A stretch of DNA of 64,000 bases from Ceratopteris richardii (taxonomy: Eukaryota > Streptophyta > Polypodiopsida > Polypodiales > Pteridaceae): contig CM035435.1 of NCBI GenBank assembly GCA_020310875.1, positions 64,637,336 to 64,701,335 on the forward strand. The letters run 5' to 3'. Below the pieces are notes generated by a model that was not told the DNA's origin, did no database searches, and saw only the letters and a list, made by a program, of their open reading frames with translations. A program made the position numbers and the translations under genes. Below are positions 29,110 through 41,672 of the stretch, in pieces (position 1 is the stretch's first letter; the number at the start of each line of letters is the position of its first letter).

Positions 29110-31125
29110 TGACATGGCTAATCATGTATGGATGGATACGGATGCATTGACCAACTCCACTATATGATTACAACTTGTGGATTCTATATATGAGTCTATG
29201 ATGTATGAGGAGATGAGCAGTGCATTATGGTAGAGACTACATGATATGTATGCGAGTCCATTGACTCATGTGAGACATAGATCACATCGATGATTTCGAT
29301 GTTGGCACTGTGCTCATAAGGGCCATACTTGACAATGTTGCTTTAGGTGGATGCCATGACGATGTCCGAGATGCATGTATGCAAATCAGGTAGTGGTTTC
29401 AAGAGATTCTATAACAATTGATTGTGCTAGTGATGGTGATATCACTTTCTCCTATGGTTCATCTCAAGATTCCTCTTGTTTATTGGATAGCACACATATG
29501 GCTTGGTTGCTTGATGCATTAGCCGGTTTTCATGTTACTCCACATCGTGAGTAGTTTTATCGATTCTAAGGTGAGAGTTGAGGATGTGTGCACATGCTTG
29601 ATGGTACGACATATGACATTGAGGGTGCAAGAGATGTATGCCTTATGCTACCTAGTGGAGCATCACTTATACTCAGACATGTACACTATGTGGCTTCATT
29701 CCCTATGAGCTTGATTTCAATTAACCAATTATAAGAGAGCATATGTTATGCATTCCTTGGTGAGCATCATTTTCAGTTGTAGCTGGGATAGTTTATGCTT
29801 GTAAGAGGTGCCAGGGTTGGGCACAGGTATCCACTACACGTACTCCATGTGAGAGATAATCTCATCTCATTGGGATTTTAGCTTTATGTGCAATGTGAGA
29901 CTCACCATGTTTCATTTTGTCTACCTACACATAGTTCTATTGACATTCATGATGCACATGTATGGTAGGATTCAAATGCTCAGATGGATGCACATGTAGA
30001 GCATCTTTTGGATGCCCATGATGCTTATATAGAGCATGATTTTATTGATCATGTGGATGCTCTTATGGAGCACACTTTGGATGATCATTTGGATGCTTTA
30101 GAGCATGATGTGGATGCTCATGTAGAGCCATTGTGATGATACACAGTTAGAGTTTGATCATCAGTTTGATCTTGGTATTGATGTTGTGCAGTTAGCTCAT
30201 GTGGAGGATGATGATACACTTGGTGTGGTAGAGCAGGATAGCTCTTATGATACACAGTGCATGCTAGAGCATACTAGCTCTCAGGGTGCATAGCTAGACA
30301 CATCCTCGATTGAGAGGATGACTGATTTAGATGTTGATGAGTCAACGATTGTAGTCATTCTTGGATTTGCTCATTCCAGATGTTGACACAGATATGTCAA
30401 GACATGTTGGTATTGATGATGATGCTTTGGATGCCTTGGATATAAGCATGGCTAAAATGCTTAGTTTAGCCAGGATAGCACATGTTTTCTCAACATTTAG
30501 GAGTTTGATGTATGAGTTATTATGTTCGAGACTAGATATTGCAATTGCTATTGGAGCATTTGCACTTGGAGTTGTCAGCCATTCCATGATTGACACAAGC
30601 ATAGAGTGAGTGGGAGCTTTGCAAGAACTTCATCAATTCTTGCATCAGTCAAATGTGAGGTCGACTCTTATTGATATGAGTCTAGAGCAATTTTACATGA
30701 ATGGATACACCTTGTTTGAGGTAGTTGGTGTAGGCTGATTAGTATTGGTAAAGATCCAGACTCTTCCTATGCATTATTGTATAGTCTTACATCATTCTTG
30801 TATGTTTTACCACTTATGGTCACATTGACGCTTAAGTGGGATATTATCTGGGATGTAAGGGTCATGTGACCTTACCCCTATATTCATATATATACATCAT
30901 ATATAGAATATTTCCTCAAGAGAGATCATTATGTGGGTTTTGAGGCTCCCATACATGTGTGCACATCTCTTCTCTCCTCTCTCTCCCTCCATCTCTTCCT
31001 TGCTCCTCTTGTTCTGCACACCAAAGCCCTTGATATAGAATTGGGAATTTATGATATTATTGGTGAGAATTCTCCTAGTGTGCTCCTAATGGAATGAAAC
31101 TTTTTATGTGCTAAATGATCTTATT
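29110..31125 (+). mobile_element. Copia-4: degraded plus-strand Copia fragment inside Gypsy-2
   Basis: The plus strand shows a zinc-knuckle-like CWHCAHKGHT near 29297-29330. A Copia protease context follows near 29500-29560 (WLLDALAGFHVTPHRE) and 29680-29730 (RHVHYVASFPMSLISINQ). From about 29950-30150 there is a repetitive Asp/Ala/His/Glu stretch (HVEHLLDAHDAYIEH). Near 30840 GCTTAAGTGGGA looks like a purine tract followed by an LTR-like sequence. Roughly 600 bp of Gypsy-2 is missing at the insertion, so this is not a clean insertion. It is broken and lacks most of pol. Confidence 0.65.
30842..31110 (+). repeat. Probable 3' LTR part of Copia-4
   Basis: It begins after the AAGTGGGA tract with TATTATCTGGGATGTAAGGG. 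It contains a TATA-like ATATATACATCATATATAG and a pyrimidine-rich CTCTCCTCTCTCTCCCTCC block, as in plant Copia LTRs. There is no second LTR to compare, so the ends are uncertain. Confidence 0.45.
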
Positions 31126-32056
31126 TAGATGCCAATCATTCTAATCTGTATAGCAGTCCCTTGAAGTGCAACTTTGGTTTGATTAGGCTACTCGAGTTAA
31201 CATATTGGATTGCTTTGAACATAGCCTAAGCTACTTCAACCATTTTCATATAGAATTTGGTTCTTTTTGTTTCTAGATCTACACTTGTATAACTCTTGTC
31301 GAGCTCCACGACATTGGCTGCTTCTCTCAACCTAGCTTGATAGGTTTCTTTTAAACTCCCTTTTTTTGCTGATTTCCTATTCAACTTTCTTTTAATTCTC
31401 TCTCGTGAATCTTTCCAAGATTTGTTTTTGCTTTTACTCGACTCTCCAATTTCACTATGTTCTGAGTTTTTTTTTTCTTGGTCGACTTGTTGGGTTTGTT
31501 GTAATTCCTAGGCTCTAGTCACTGCTTGAATTGATCGGAGTTATCTTAGAGGCATTGGCTAAGTTTTTGGGACACTCGTATGACATGCTTCTTACCACAT
31601 TCTGAGCAATATCCTTGAATGGTGAAGTAGTGTGATTGACCTATAGGTGGAGGATGGGGTCATTCCCTTATAAAGTGATCTCCTTGGCATCTAAAATAGG
31701 GTCCTCTAGGGGCCCATGGTCTCATCTCTCTCATTTGAGGTATTGGGTTAGGCTTTGAGTACATCACATTAGCATATTGAGGCTCCAAATGAGGTTCCAT
31801 TAGGGATGATTCATATGGGTAGACTTCATAGTGTTTTGGGGATTCTGTGTAGTATTCTGGTAAACTATCTTTGTTTGTAGAATCAAAGCTTGGAGCATTA
31901 GGGTCATTTTCTGAGATCAATGGACATTTTGGCACTAATGCCCTATTGAGGTTATCATCTATTGATGCATATTTCATTGAGATAATGGGTAGGAGTCTCA
32001 ATTGTGCTTGATAGTGTGCTTGATAGCTGTATGGAGGCCTATAATAAGGTTTTTGT
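31126..32056 (-). pseudogene. Gypsy-2 gag C-terminal remnant
   Basis: The minus strand matches Gypsy-1 14980-16115. Landmarks are the motif near 31680-31720 (GPYFRCQGDHFIRE, a CX2CX3H knuckle) and the Pro/Tyr/Ser-rich stretch (LPEYYTESPKHYEVYPYESS). The match stops near 32056, where an LTR of Gypsy-3 begins. Broken. Confidence 0.8.
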
Positions 32057-32070
32057 TGGCATTAGACTTG

Positions 32071-32486
32071 ATCCAACCTCAAAAGTGAGCTCTTTAGCTC
32101 CTTTTATAGTTTTTGCCTAGTTTTGGTCATGTTCAAATCTAGTGTCTGGCATAGTTAAAATTTAGGTTCCTAAGCTAATTTGGAGGCTCAAATGAACTCT
32201 AAAAATTATGAAATTTGGTACCTAGGTACTTCTACTACTCTTAAACCTCAAGGGCTCCTCGGCTTGTACAAAATGGAGTTTGAAATATCAAAAATGGGAT
32301 TTACAATCACTATTTTAAAGGGACTTGTCTTCAAAAATTTGATTGGCCTAATTGCCAAATATGCATTGGCTTCCTTTTTGGCTTGTTTCTCCTTGGCCTT
32401 CTCTACACCCTTGCCCCCTTTGTCTCATTTGTCTCATGCTACCTTGGCATGAAAGTCCACTTGGGCCACTTCCTTAACTGCCAACA
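32071..32486 (-). repeat. 3' LTR of Gypsy-3, truncated
   Basis: It starts inside the LTR at ATCCAACCTCAAAAGTGAGC and ends TGCCAACA beside a polypurine tract. It matches 53078-53373 with more than 10% difference, and each copy has indels relative to the other. The first part of the LTR is missing where it abuts Gypsy-2. Confidence 0.85.
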
Positions 32487-32501
32487 CCCCTCCTCTCTCG
32501 C
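32487..32501 (-). other. Polypurine tract of Gypsy-3
   Basis: The minus strand reads GCGAGAGAGGAGGGG next to the 3' LTR, aligned with the Gypsy-1 tract at 3862-3880. Confidence 0.82.
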
Positions 32502-35500
32502 ATATGTTGTCCGTGACATACTTTTATGGTGGAAGGTGTGTGGTATAATATTCTAGGACATCCATAGCTACTTCATGTTCCTTCAGTAAACATCACGTGC
32601 TAGAGCAGTCATGAGTATATCCCAATCAATAGGTGTTGGAATCTTTGGATGGGGCATACATAACTAATATGCATGCAAAGATTGTTCCACTACAAAGAGG
32701 GGTAAGAGATGTGTAGGTCTAGGAATGAAGATTTTCTAATGGTACTCCCAGAATCCTATTGAAAACATCCCTTCAAATGTTTCTTTATAGCAAACAGGCA
32801 TGTATTTAATTCATGTGTGCCACACATAAATGGTGTTGACCAAAGGGGTCTTACTCATGTCATAGACTATGTCAAAATTGCCTTCATTAAAGCTTGGATC
32901 TTATGTGTACGGGGCTTTTACATTTCTTAATTTCTTGAAAATAACTATCATGAGCTCAAATATCTTCATGCACATCTTGGCCACCACATCAAGTACATTC
33001 TTGAGCCTTGGATTCCAATGTCTTATTGTAGATACCATGCAATAGTAAGGGGCCATCTCAGCAAAGTGAAGTATGGATAGTTACTGCAATTTGAACATCC
33101 CTTTCCATTGCGTACTTTGACAGCAAATTCAATCCATGGGTGCCTACAAGGTACTAGGGCATAACATGGGCTATACTTGATGTGTAATGGAGCGTTTGAC
33201 CATGTCCTCACCATTTCAAGGTATGTCTCTAGCAAACTTTCTCGCCAATTTGGTTGAAATATGGTTCCCTTCTTATCTCTCTCCGGGAGGTCATTAGGCT
33301 AAAATTGTGTCACCAAGGTTGGTGCCTCTCCGATTACCCTTTTGACTTCTACATTATAGTTAGCTAGAAGCACAAAAATGGCATATACTACATCTATGAG
33401 GTGGTGGTTGGCCATCTATGGGACAAATTTTGAAAGTATTCTAAGTTAAGTATTGTGTCTTCTAAGTTAGATAGAGACTAGATCCATATTGCCATCATAT
33501 CATCATATGTTCATCGTATTTCCTCAACTTGTTTGAGCCATTGAGGTACTAGTGCTTCGTATGTATCTTTTCCTTCTTTAGTTACTCGACCCCCAACTAC
33601 TAGTTATGGCTCATAGGCATATTCAAAGGTTTCCTCCACCGATATTTCTATTAATTCCTCTGGTTCAAGTTCCACCAGTGGGGATGGGTGTTGCTTGTAT
33701 TGTGACAATTGTGCTTGTAAGTCCTCGATTTGTTTCTATAGTGCTTCAATTTCTTATGTATTAGCTTGGAGGGGGATGGCTTCAGGCACTTGGGTGCTGA
33801 TGGTAGCTAGCTTCTTTCATAGATCACTAAGCTCATCTTCCAATCTGTCATGCGATTCTAGGAAAGTTGCATGTTTGTCTAACAAGATGTGGATATTCTT
33901 TGAGGGTATTGTTTGAAATCATGTTGACTAATGTTAGCACCTGGTGTGCCCTCCATGGCAACTTCAAGATTTTCCTAGTTCCACTCCTGAAGGCATCTGT
34001 TTTCTTCCAATGTTGTAGCCATATGTCTTTGAAGAAGACCCATGTTTCTTTGACAACCTAGCATTTATGTCCATTTGATGGTGCAACATAGTCTCCATAT
34101 TCTTAATAGCTTCTTGATCCACATTTTGCATTCGAAAATCAATTTCATTGTGGGCATGTTGGAGTGTTTCATACTGCTCTCGTAATATGTGGTTATCTTC
34201 TTCTAGTGTAGTAACTCTAGCTTGTAATCATTGTGATTCATCCATGAGCATGGTATTGCCTTTTTCCAACTATTGTATTCCTGTTGCAACTATGTGGTAC
34301 ACTAAATCATATTATCAAGTGTATTACTTACATACATGGATGTGATTTTTATAGGGGGAAATGCAAGGGGAAGGGAAGTGGGAATGGGAGTTGTGAATGT
34401 AGTGTATGATGGTGTGATAGCTGATGAGGTTGGTGAAGGGGAATGGGAGACTGTGGAAGTGTAGGGGGAAGGGATGGTGCAATGGGTGGTGATGTATCCA
34501 TCAGATATATTAGCATTATGTGCATTCCTTCCACCATATAGACTAGATGGTAGGTGTTGTGCTTGTGGTATATGTGAATAGTGATGATGTGACAATTGAG
34601 TGAAGATCCCAAGAGGATGGTGTTGGAGGGCAGTTGAAGGATTCAAAGAAAGAGACCCAAAATTGTGGTAAGGTGGGGGCAGACTCTTGAGGTTGAGGGA
34701 TGAAAGAATAAGTATGCATCATAAAAGGAACATAGGTGCGAGGATAAGCTGAGAAGCCTAGGGTTTCCTACTACTATGTTTGAACGGGTGACCTAGGACT
34801 GGTTCAAGGGGTTTAGACGAAGTAGTGTACAATGGATTGGTGATGGAAGAAAAGAGTGTGGCTTGGGAAATAGGTGCTCTAGAACTAAAGGAAGGGGTGA
34901 ATGTGATGATTTTGGTTATGGTTATGGTAGCTTCAATATGGGGCAATTAATTGGGTGGAGTGTGAAAAATAGGCTCTGCTAGTTGGGTAGTTTCTATGGT
35001 CATGGTGGTGATTTGGACTTGTTGAGCATGGACAAGGTTTTCATAGTCAAATTGATGGTGATAGTTGAGGTTGCTTTGTGAGTGGTCTTCACTTCCCATT
35101 GTGAGATAGGTATTTGGATGTTTTTACTTGGCCTTGGCCTAGTATCCATGCGCCTTTGGTCATATCAAGGTTTTGGCCACTACAGCATGGTATATACAAC
35201 TTCCACTGCTCCAAAAGATTATGTCATAAGCTGGAGTGATTCTATGAAGTGGGATCCAATCCCTCTTCTCCTAGGATCTAATTGATGAGTACATGACTGA
35301 TTTGGAATGATAGTCGGCCTCAATCCTTTACGCTGGTAATAGTGTCATATAATTTCAGCAACTATGCCACATATGTTGGGGCTCCTTCATATTCTTTTTC
35401 ATCTTATCCTTCTTGATCATCCCCCTCATTTTTCTCTTTGTCCTATTGTTGCACATTGTGTCCCTCTTCATGCTGATGGTGATCGCCTCCTTCTTCCTCT

Positions 35501-36190
35501 TCCAATTCAAGGTTTACAACTTTGAGGATTTGTTCGAAGTCCACATTGCCTAAGTCTTCCAAACCTAATCCACCAAGAAATTCCAAGCCAGATGGTACAA
35601 GGGGAAAGATCAATTGTGGACCATTAGTACTATGCCTCAACAATCTGAGTGTAAACAGGTGGAGAATGCATTCTGGTGCAAGAGAGATGTCAGGCATCAT
35701 AGTAGCTTCTTGGGGTTGAGCACAAGGGATTGATCCTCTCATTCTCTTAGAGGAAGGCATGGAGGGGCATTGAAATATTCCATTAGGCACTAGGGAAGCT
35801 TGGCACTGAAATATTCCATTAGGTTTGCTGTGCGCCATACTAGCTAAAGTTCCTCTACATTCTGCAAGTGCTCAAACTCTCTCATGGAAAAGTGATACTT
35901 CCCCCATACATTATTATACTAAATTTTGTATGTCCACATGTAAGTCCCTTTGCCAAGAGGTCTTGCCATGTCACTAAACCAATGGGAATTTTTGTTGAAT
36001 CGTGTCATATGGCTAGTTGAAAGGACCTAAATTGGAATACCTAGAGGTGGCTCAAAGCCTCAGGTTGCTTTATGGGTGCTTCTATAATGGTTAAGCTCTC
36101 AATATCTTTTGTTTGTTGACTCAATCCTACCTGAGAGCTAGTGCCTGGTGCCTCAACCATAATTGATGGTGGTGATTGATGCTTTTGGAT
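32502..36190 (-). pseudogene. Gypsy-3 post-integrase module
   Basis: Collinear with Gypsy-1 3862-8342. The aromatic C-terminal domain is at about 32510-33400, the coiled coil at 33450-34200, the Pro-rich part at about 34300-34950 (YTTFTTPIPTSLPLAFPPIK) and the acidic and basic tail with KRMRGSIPCAQPQ near 35400-35800. The globular N-terminal part near 35840-36160 is shortened. It is decayed and much reduced but domain order is kept, which supports a single conserved unit. Confidence 0.72.
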
Positions 36191-37140
36191 CTGCTAGAAG
36201 AATAAAATCACATTAGGATTGCATATGAGAAGATATGAGGCCTTGTTCCCCTTGCTATACCAACATGACATATGTGATGGTTGGTGAGTTAGTGAAGTGA
36301 TGTAGTATGAATGTGAGTATATGTTAGGAGGTTAGTTGATATTTCTAGATGTATACTTGGGATGTGCAATGTACTCAAAATGCATCTACCCGCATGCAAG
36401 GGAATTTACACAATAGGGTAAGGTGTTTTATTACACGTTTAGACTCTCCAAACTTCCATTATGGAATTACAGATTTTTGCTTGTGGCTACACTTAAGGGT
36501 TTCATAGGTGAATCTACCTGGATCTAGAACTTTTTAGGTACCCATTTCCAAGTAACACTAGGTGGGATTTTAGTTGAGTATGTAGTGACAACACATTTTT
36601 GCAATGGTTTGGTAGGATGGGTGTTAGTGAGCACTCACTCAAACCTAAGACCTTATGTGTGACTATTTGAGCATGCAAGCATGTCTTAGGCACCTAGATT
36701 TGTCTATGATTGTGGTCAGCCTTCATCGAACACTTAGGTATCCAAATGGAGCTTACTCACTAGCCTCTTTGATTTTGTCACACATTTTGCATGTACTGGT
36801 GGTCCTGACAAGGGAGCATGCGATTGCTAACTCTTGCCTCTCCATATTTGCTTTACACCATGAATCACCGTGCTTCAATCTGGCTTCTAATTCTAGGACT
36901 TGATTATTTGCTCTATCTGATTTAGGTTTTTTTTTTGCTTGCTTTGTATCGGCAGTCTTTGCAAAAGAAGGGAGTTCCATTATTCCTATAACTATGTCTT
37001 TAGTTGTGTCATCCTTTTGCAGCATAGATATTTGTAAAAGAACATCTTTATCTTCATGATTAACGCTAGAAGGACCAAGAATTGGTGACTTTCCTAGTTC
37101 AATGAGTGCACAATTGGCTAGTTCGACTATGATACATTGA
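36191..37140 (-). other. Gypsy-3 tail of second protease segment and acceptor-like site
   Basis: CTGCTAGAAGAATAAAATC at 36191 reads GATTTTATTCTTCTAGCAG on the minus strand, a splice-acceptor pattern placed as in Gypsy-1. Upstream in element sense (36370-37140) is a decayed, Lys/Ser-rich segment corresponding to the W-V-P-K repeat tail of Gypsy-1. One open stretch of 131 residues occurs at 36753-37148 and I do not recognise it. Confidence 0.5.
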
Positions 37141-37149
37141 TTGCTCACT

Positions 37150-37560
37150 CGAACCTAAAGAAGTCCACTTTTGAGGTTCAAGTTAACTCCATGATCATAC
37201 ATCCAATCTCGACCCAAAATGAGAGGTTACGTAAGATACTCATCATGACACACTATCATTTTGAATATCATATGCACGTATTCAATGGAGATGGAAAATT
37301 CAACCTAGCTCATGCAAGGGGTTTCCACTCCTCCCAATCCTACGTGATATGCTTCGATAGGATTGATGCACAAATATCAGCAGTAGTGGTCACCCTTGAG
37401 TCAATCAAGGTTTTGATAGTCTTTGCACCCATGCCTTGTCCTACTTCTATGGTTATGAAGGGACTTCTATCAACTATGTGGTGATGGGTAACACTCTTGG
37501 TTTGGCACATCATCATGTGATACCTTGGTGCTTCATGATTCACTTGGCTAGGTTGATCTC
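37150..37560 (-). pseudogene. Gypsy-3 second retropepsin-like region
   Basis: The minus strand reads MMCQTKSVTHHHIVDRSPFI and KTIKTLIDSRVTTTA, matching Gypsy-1 residues 65-107 (MCQVKSTTHPSIVDRRPFIT, RALIDSGAATSAI). GGVETPCMS-like and YDHGVN-like sequence is traceable toward 37170. It lies after the integrase C-terminus, as in the other copies. Decayed. Confidence 0.75.
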
Positions 37561-37579
37561 TACCTTATCTCCTTAAATT

Positions 37580-39540
37580 CATACATCAGATACATTGTAA
37601 GGCCTCTACCTTGGCTTCTTCTCTAATTTTTTTATCTTCTTCTTTGCATTTTTTTGATGTGTTGAGTAAACTTATCATTTCTTTTGTTAATGACTCTTGG
37701 TAAAGCTTCACCCTACAACCACTAATGTAACTTGGTAGTATATCACCATCTAAGGTAGCTAATTGGACCGCTCCTCTCATTGATATTCTATTGATTATCA
37801 TTGGTCCATGTCCATGATTTTCTAATTTTTGAGCATGTTGCATCAATATATATACCAAGACCAGGTCTCCTACCCTTAGGCCTTTATCTTTTACATGTGC
37901 ATCGAAGTATGCATTATGCCTTTTCTTAGCTACATGGATCTTGATAGCTGCTCTTAGTCGAGTTTCTCCTAATTATTCTAAATCAAAGATCCTAGAAGAT
38001 AGGTCATGGTTAGTCCATTGATGTTCTCGGGAAACCTTCAATGTGGGTATCAAAAAATATAAGGGTAGAATCGCATTTTGACAAAACACCATCTGAAAGG
38101 GAGTGATGTTGAGTACCATTAAATAGGCCACTCTATATGCCCAAACACCATGATGTAGTTGTTTGTTCTAATCCGAATGTTTTTTATTCACAAGTCTAGT
38201 CAAAACAGTACGTAGGATTTTATTGGTGCTTTATGCTTGTCTGTTCTCATGTGCATGATACAGGGCTAACTTCTTGTGAATAACCATGACTTCTTGTAAC
38301 AAGTATTCGATGAACTCATTCAAGAAGTGGGTGCCAAAATCACTTACCAACTCTATCGCTGACTCATATCTCATAAATATGTTTTAAAACAAAAGCTTAG
38401 TTGTGGTTTGTGCATCATTTTCCCTAGTTGCCTTCACCTCTACCCATTTGGTTGGATAATCTGTAGCGATAATGATATATTCAACATGTGAACTCCTAGC
38501 TGAGGGATTAATAGGCCCAAGAAAGTCTATTCCCACTTGGAGAATGCACATCCTCCCATCATGGGTCTTAGTGGCATCTCATCCTTACGTATTGGATACT
38601 GAGTTTGCTGACATATGTCACATTTCTTTACATACGTGTGTGCATCCATGTGAAGGGTTGATCACCAAAGTCCTGTCAAGGGCACATCTTCATTTATGTA
38701 ATTGATTAAGGTTCATTTGGAGGGTGAGTTAGAGATTGAGTGGGAAGAGCCTTTAAGGCCACAACTTTGTATACATAAGGCTTTATCAATAATACAAGAT
38801 CTCTTCATTTGCATCACCACTCATGGCATTTGACGTGCATCTTCTTGTTCTTGTTTGGTGACGAATTGACGAAGCAAAGCTATAGTGCTATGGCTCTCCC
38901 TCTCTCTCTCTTCTCTGTTGCAGTGGGGCGATGATGCTCTCTCTCCCTCTCTCCTTTCCCTGTTGCAGAAATCGCTCGCAACCACTCTCTGCAAAGGTGC
39001 AAGCACCTGTTAACAGTCCCGTGAACAATGTAGCCTTAATCACTTGATGCAGTCCAAAGTGTCCTCCTACCACACCTTGGTGTGCAGTTTTTGAAATTTT
39101 GAGATATTCCCTTTAATGGACACAAAGTCATCTCGTCCTTGCCTATATAGATTATCTACAATGAGAGCATAATCTTGAGCCTCTTGTTCTAAACTTCTTC
39201 TCCTCTCTAAGCTCATTTCTTGAGGAAATATCTTTGTCCTCAAAAAATCAACTAATGGATAGCTCCAATATGGTATTAAAGACACTTTATATGAAGATAC
39301 ATGTTCCACCGGACGTCTATTAATACACATTGGACAATCCTTACACATCCTATGGATGTCTACCTCTATTATTGGCCAATACATGCCTAATCTCTGCAAA
39401 ATCTATAGGGTTTGATGTTTTGAATGATGTTGCTCTAGTGCACCTATATGTGCTAAGTGCAACCATTTCACATATTCATCTTCTTCCCCACAACAAGTTA
39501 AAATCTCTCGATCAAAGTGTTTGTATATGCTTCATGCCAT
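37580..39540 (-). pseudogene. Gypsy-3 integrase region, with extra HHCC segment
   Basis: The C-terminal domain (LENHGHGPMIINRISMRGAV, YISGCRVKLYQESL) is at 37640-37860, core remnants are at 38020-38560 and the canonical zinc motif near 38590-38660 and 39015-39100. The extra upstream HHCC segment (MQRLGMYWPIIEVDIHRMCK, CPMCINRRPVEH) is at about 39300-39470. A solo LTR interrupts it at 38674-39015. Broken. Confidence 0.85.
38674..39015 (+). repeat. 342-bp solo LTR inserted in Gypsy-3 integrase
   Basis: It starts TGTCAAGGGCAC and ends CTGTTAACA. GTCC flanks it on both sides, or AGTCC if the shared A is counted, a 4-5 bp target duplication. The Gypsy sequence is continuous on either side. Inside are GGCTTTATCAATAATACAAG, which looks like a transcript-end signal on the plus strand, and CT-rich blocks. 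No internal element sequence is present. It is unlike the other LTRs in this window. Confidence 0.78.
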
Positions 39541-39559
39541 GATATGATACTTTTGGGAT

Positions 39560-40578
39560 TCAACACTTCTCGATCCTCTGCTTTCATTAAGGGATGTTTG
39601 GGTACAAAAGTTAGAATAGGTATGATAGTTTTGGCCAAATTAGGCACTACATCCAAGTTGAATAACTAAGCATCAAGGAGTTTATCTGATACTCCTTATG
39701 GGGATTCTCTTGAAGTAAGTCTAGAAAGGTGATCTACCCTAAGGTAAGTCTAACCTTTCTTGACAATTACCTTGAAATCGTATTCCATTAGTAAGAGAAA
39801 CCATCTTAGTAGCCTGCCTACATTGCAAGGTTTATTCACAAGATAGAGTAGCACCTAATAATCAGTAAAAAAATTAAACTTATTTGCAAGCAAGTAATGT
39901 CTAAACCTCTTAACTGCATAGAGCATGTATAATCCTTCTCATTTTGTAGTTGTATAATTTTGTTCTGTTGTGTTCAACTACCTACTTGCATAAGCAATCG
40001 GAAGGTCAATGTTTCCTTCACCTGTAGGTTGTGCTAGCACACACCCAATAGCATAATTGGATGCATCCACATGAACATGGAATGGCTTACTTCAATCTGT
40101 TGTGGTCAAGATTCGTGTTTAACACAATTGTCACTCAATCTCATTGAAAGTGTTTTCGCACTCTTCAATCTACTCAAGGTTAGTCAGAAGGTTGTACAGG
40201 GGCTTTGCAATTATTGCATGCATGTGGATAAAACATCGATAATAACCATAATGGCCCATGAAAGCTTGTATGTCCTTGACATTCTTTAGTCAAGGTAGCT
40301 CCAAAATGGCTGTAACTTCATCCTCATCTATTGCTATTTCATTTTTTGACACTATGTGTCCTAGAATCTTGCCTTGCCTAACCATGAAGTCACACATTTC
40401 TCAGTTCAAGGAGACTTGGTATTCCCCACATTTGTAAAAGATTTGTTTCAATTCAAGGATATGTATTTGTCTAATGTTGGAATAAGTGCACAAATTATCA
40501 ACATATAGCTCTAAATTATTTTGCAAGGATTCCTTAAACATGTGACAATGAGCCTTTGGAATGTAGCAAGGGCATTGA
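39560..40578 (-). pseudogene. Gypsy-3 RNase H and RT palm region
   Basis: Pieces matching Gypsy-1 11700-12660 include the YVDNLCTYSN region near 40480-40520, FMGHYGYYR-type sequence near 40230-40270 and DHQ-type RNase H sequence near 39860-39890. It is interrupted by Copia-2 at 40579. Broken. Confidence 0.8.
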
Positions 40579-41640
40579 TGAAAGAACTTGGAGAAGCTTG
40601 TAGAAGGTAGAAAAGGTGCGTTCCGAAGCGACGAAGTTTGGTCAAGCCAACTGGCACAAGACCAGCCCTTGAACTTATGCAGACTCAAATAGACCTTATT
40701 GGCATGGGATAAGTGCAAAGAAATGCACTATGTACTTTGGAGCATCAAGGAGAATGAGTCGATACAAAACAGATAGGTTCGCGGGTTGACTAGCTCCAAA
40801 AACTTACTATCTATGGAAGAGACAATGAACTTCAAATGCTCATAGCGACCAGCGTGATTACAATTAGAAAAAATCCTTTTATGGGAGTGATAAAAATAGG
40901 GTTGAGTGTATGGATGCACAAAAGTATAAGGAATAAGCAAAATATGCTATAGGAATGAATGCGACATTCACCGGTGGTACTTCCTATTTTCAGGAATACC
41001 CAGAGATTGACCCCGAGATAGAAAAACGTAGATTTCTCCCAATCTACTGAACCAAATGATATGAAAATGTATAGCCATAAACTAGACTAATGAGCTATCT
41101 TGCACTCAATTTGAAGCTCTGGAGAGAGATCAGAAGTCTCTGCAAGATTACTATCGGTGAAGAAGATGATGCAGAGAATTGAACGAGCAAGACAATGATG
41201 GTCACAAGTGTATGTATATTGCTTCCATGTATTGTAAAAGTAATTCCAAGTCTTTATATATACTCTAGGAGTGTTCCACGACTTCTACAAGAGAAATTTG
41301 AATTCAAATGAAGGTGGAAATGGTTGTTGGAGGGAATCAATTCACTTTCCTACAATTTAGGAAAAGTGAAGATCTAGTTTGATCTAGTTTTAGGTGATTG
41401 ATTGCTTGATTGAATGCAACTTCAAAAACCACAAATTCGTGGGATTTGGGATCTAATTTTCTACCTTTTGTGTAAATCTCAAGGCTTTTACAACGGTAAA
41501 TGAACCATAAAAAATCTCTCAAAAAATACAATACATGAGCATAAGAAAAAACAACTCTCCGACAGATATTCTTTTGACACGATAGCCTTTGATGTAGATC
41601 AAATCCACCTCAAGCATAGTGTAAGCTTGATGTTCCAACA
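40579..41640 (-). repeat. 3' LTR of Copia-2
   Basis: Ends TGAAAGAAC and GTTCCAACA in plus orientation. The adjacent CTCCCCCTCAAGCT (41642-41655) is the polypurine tract on the minus strand. Confidence 0.93.
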
Positions 41641-41672
41641 ACTCCCCCTCAAGCTAAAGTATGCTTGAGTCT

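Larger units (their letters stand above)
25421..32056 (-). mobile_element. Gypsy-2: old minus-strand Gypsy remnant, interrupted and internally deleted
   Basis: Read on the minus strand, it keeps part of gag with a zinc knuckle (31126-32056), the protease and its flanks (about 27800-29105), a short RT N-terminus (27510-27800), integrase (about 25980-27480) and the second retropepsin region (25430-25800). The order matches Gypsy-1. Most of RT/RNase H, the leader, the 3' module and both LTRs are absent. A Copia fragment sits at about 29110-31125. It is broken in many places and old. Confidence 0.88.

Noticed and set aside
38674-39015. hAT transposon with an 8-bp duplication (AGTCCTGT/AGTCCCGT)
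   Set aside because: The ends are not inverted repeats, while TG...CA ends with a GTCC duplication fit a solo LTR better.
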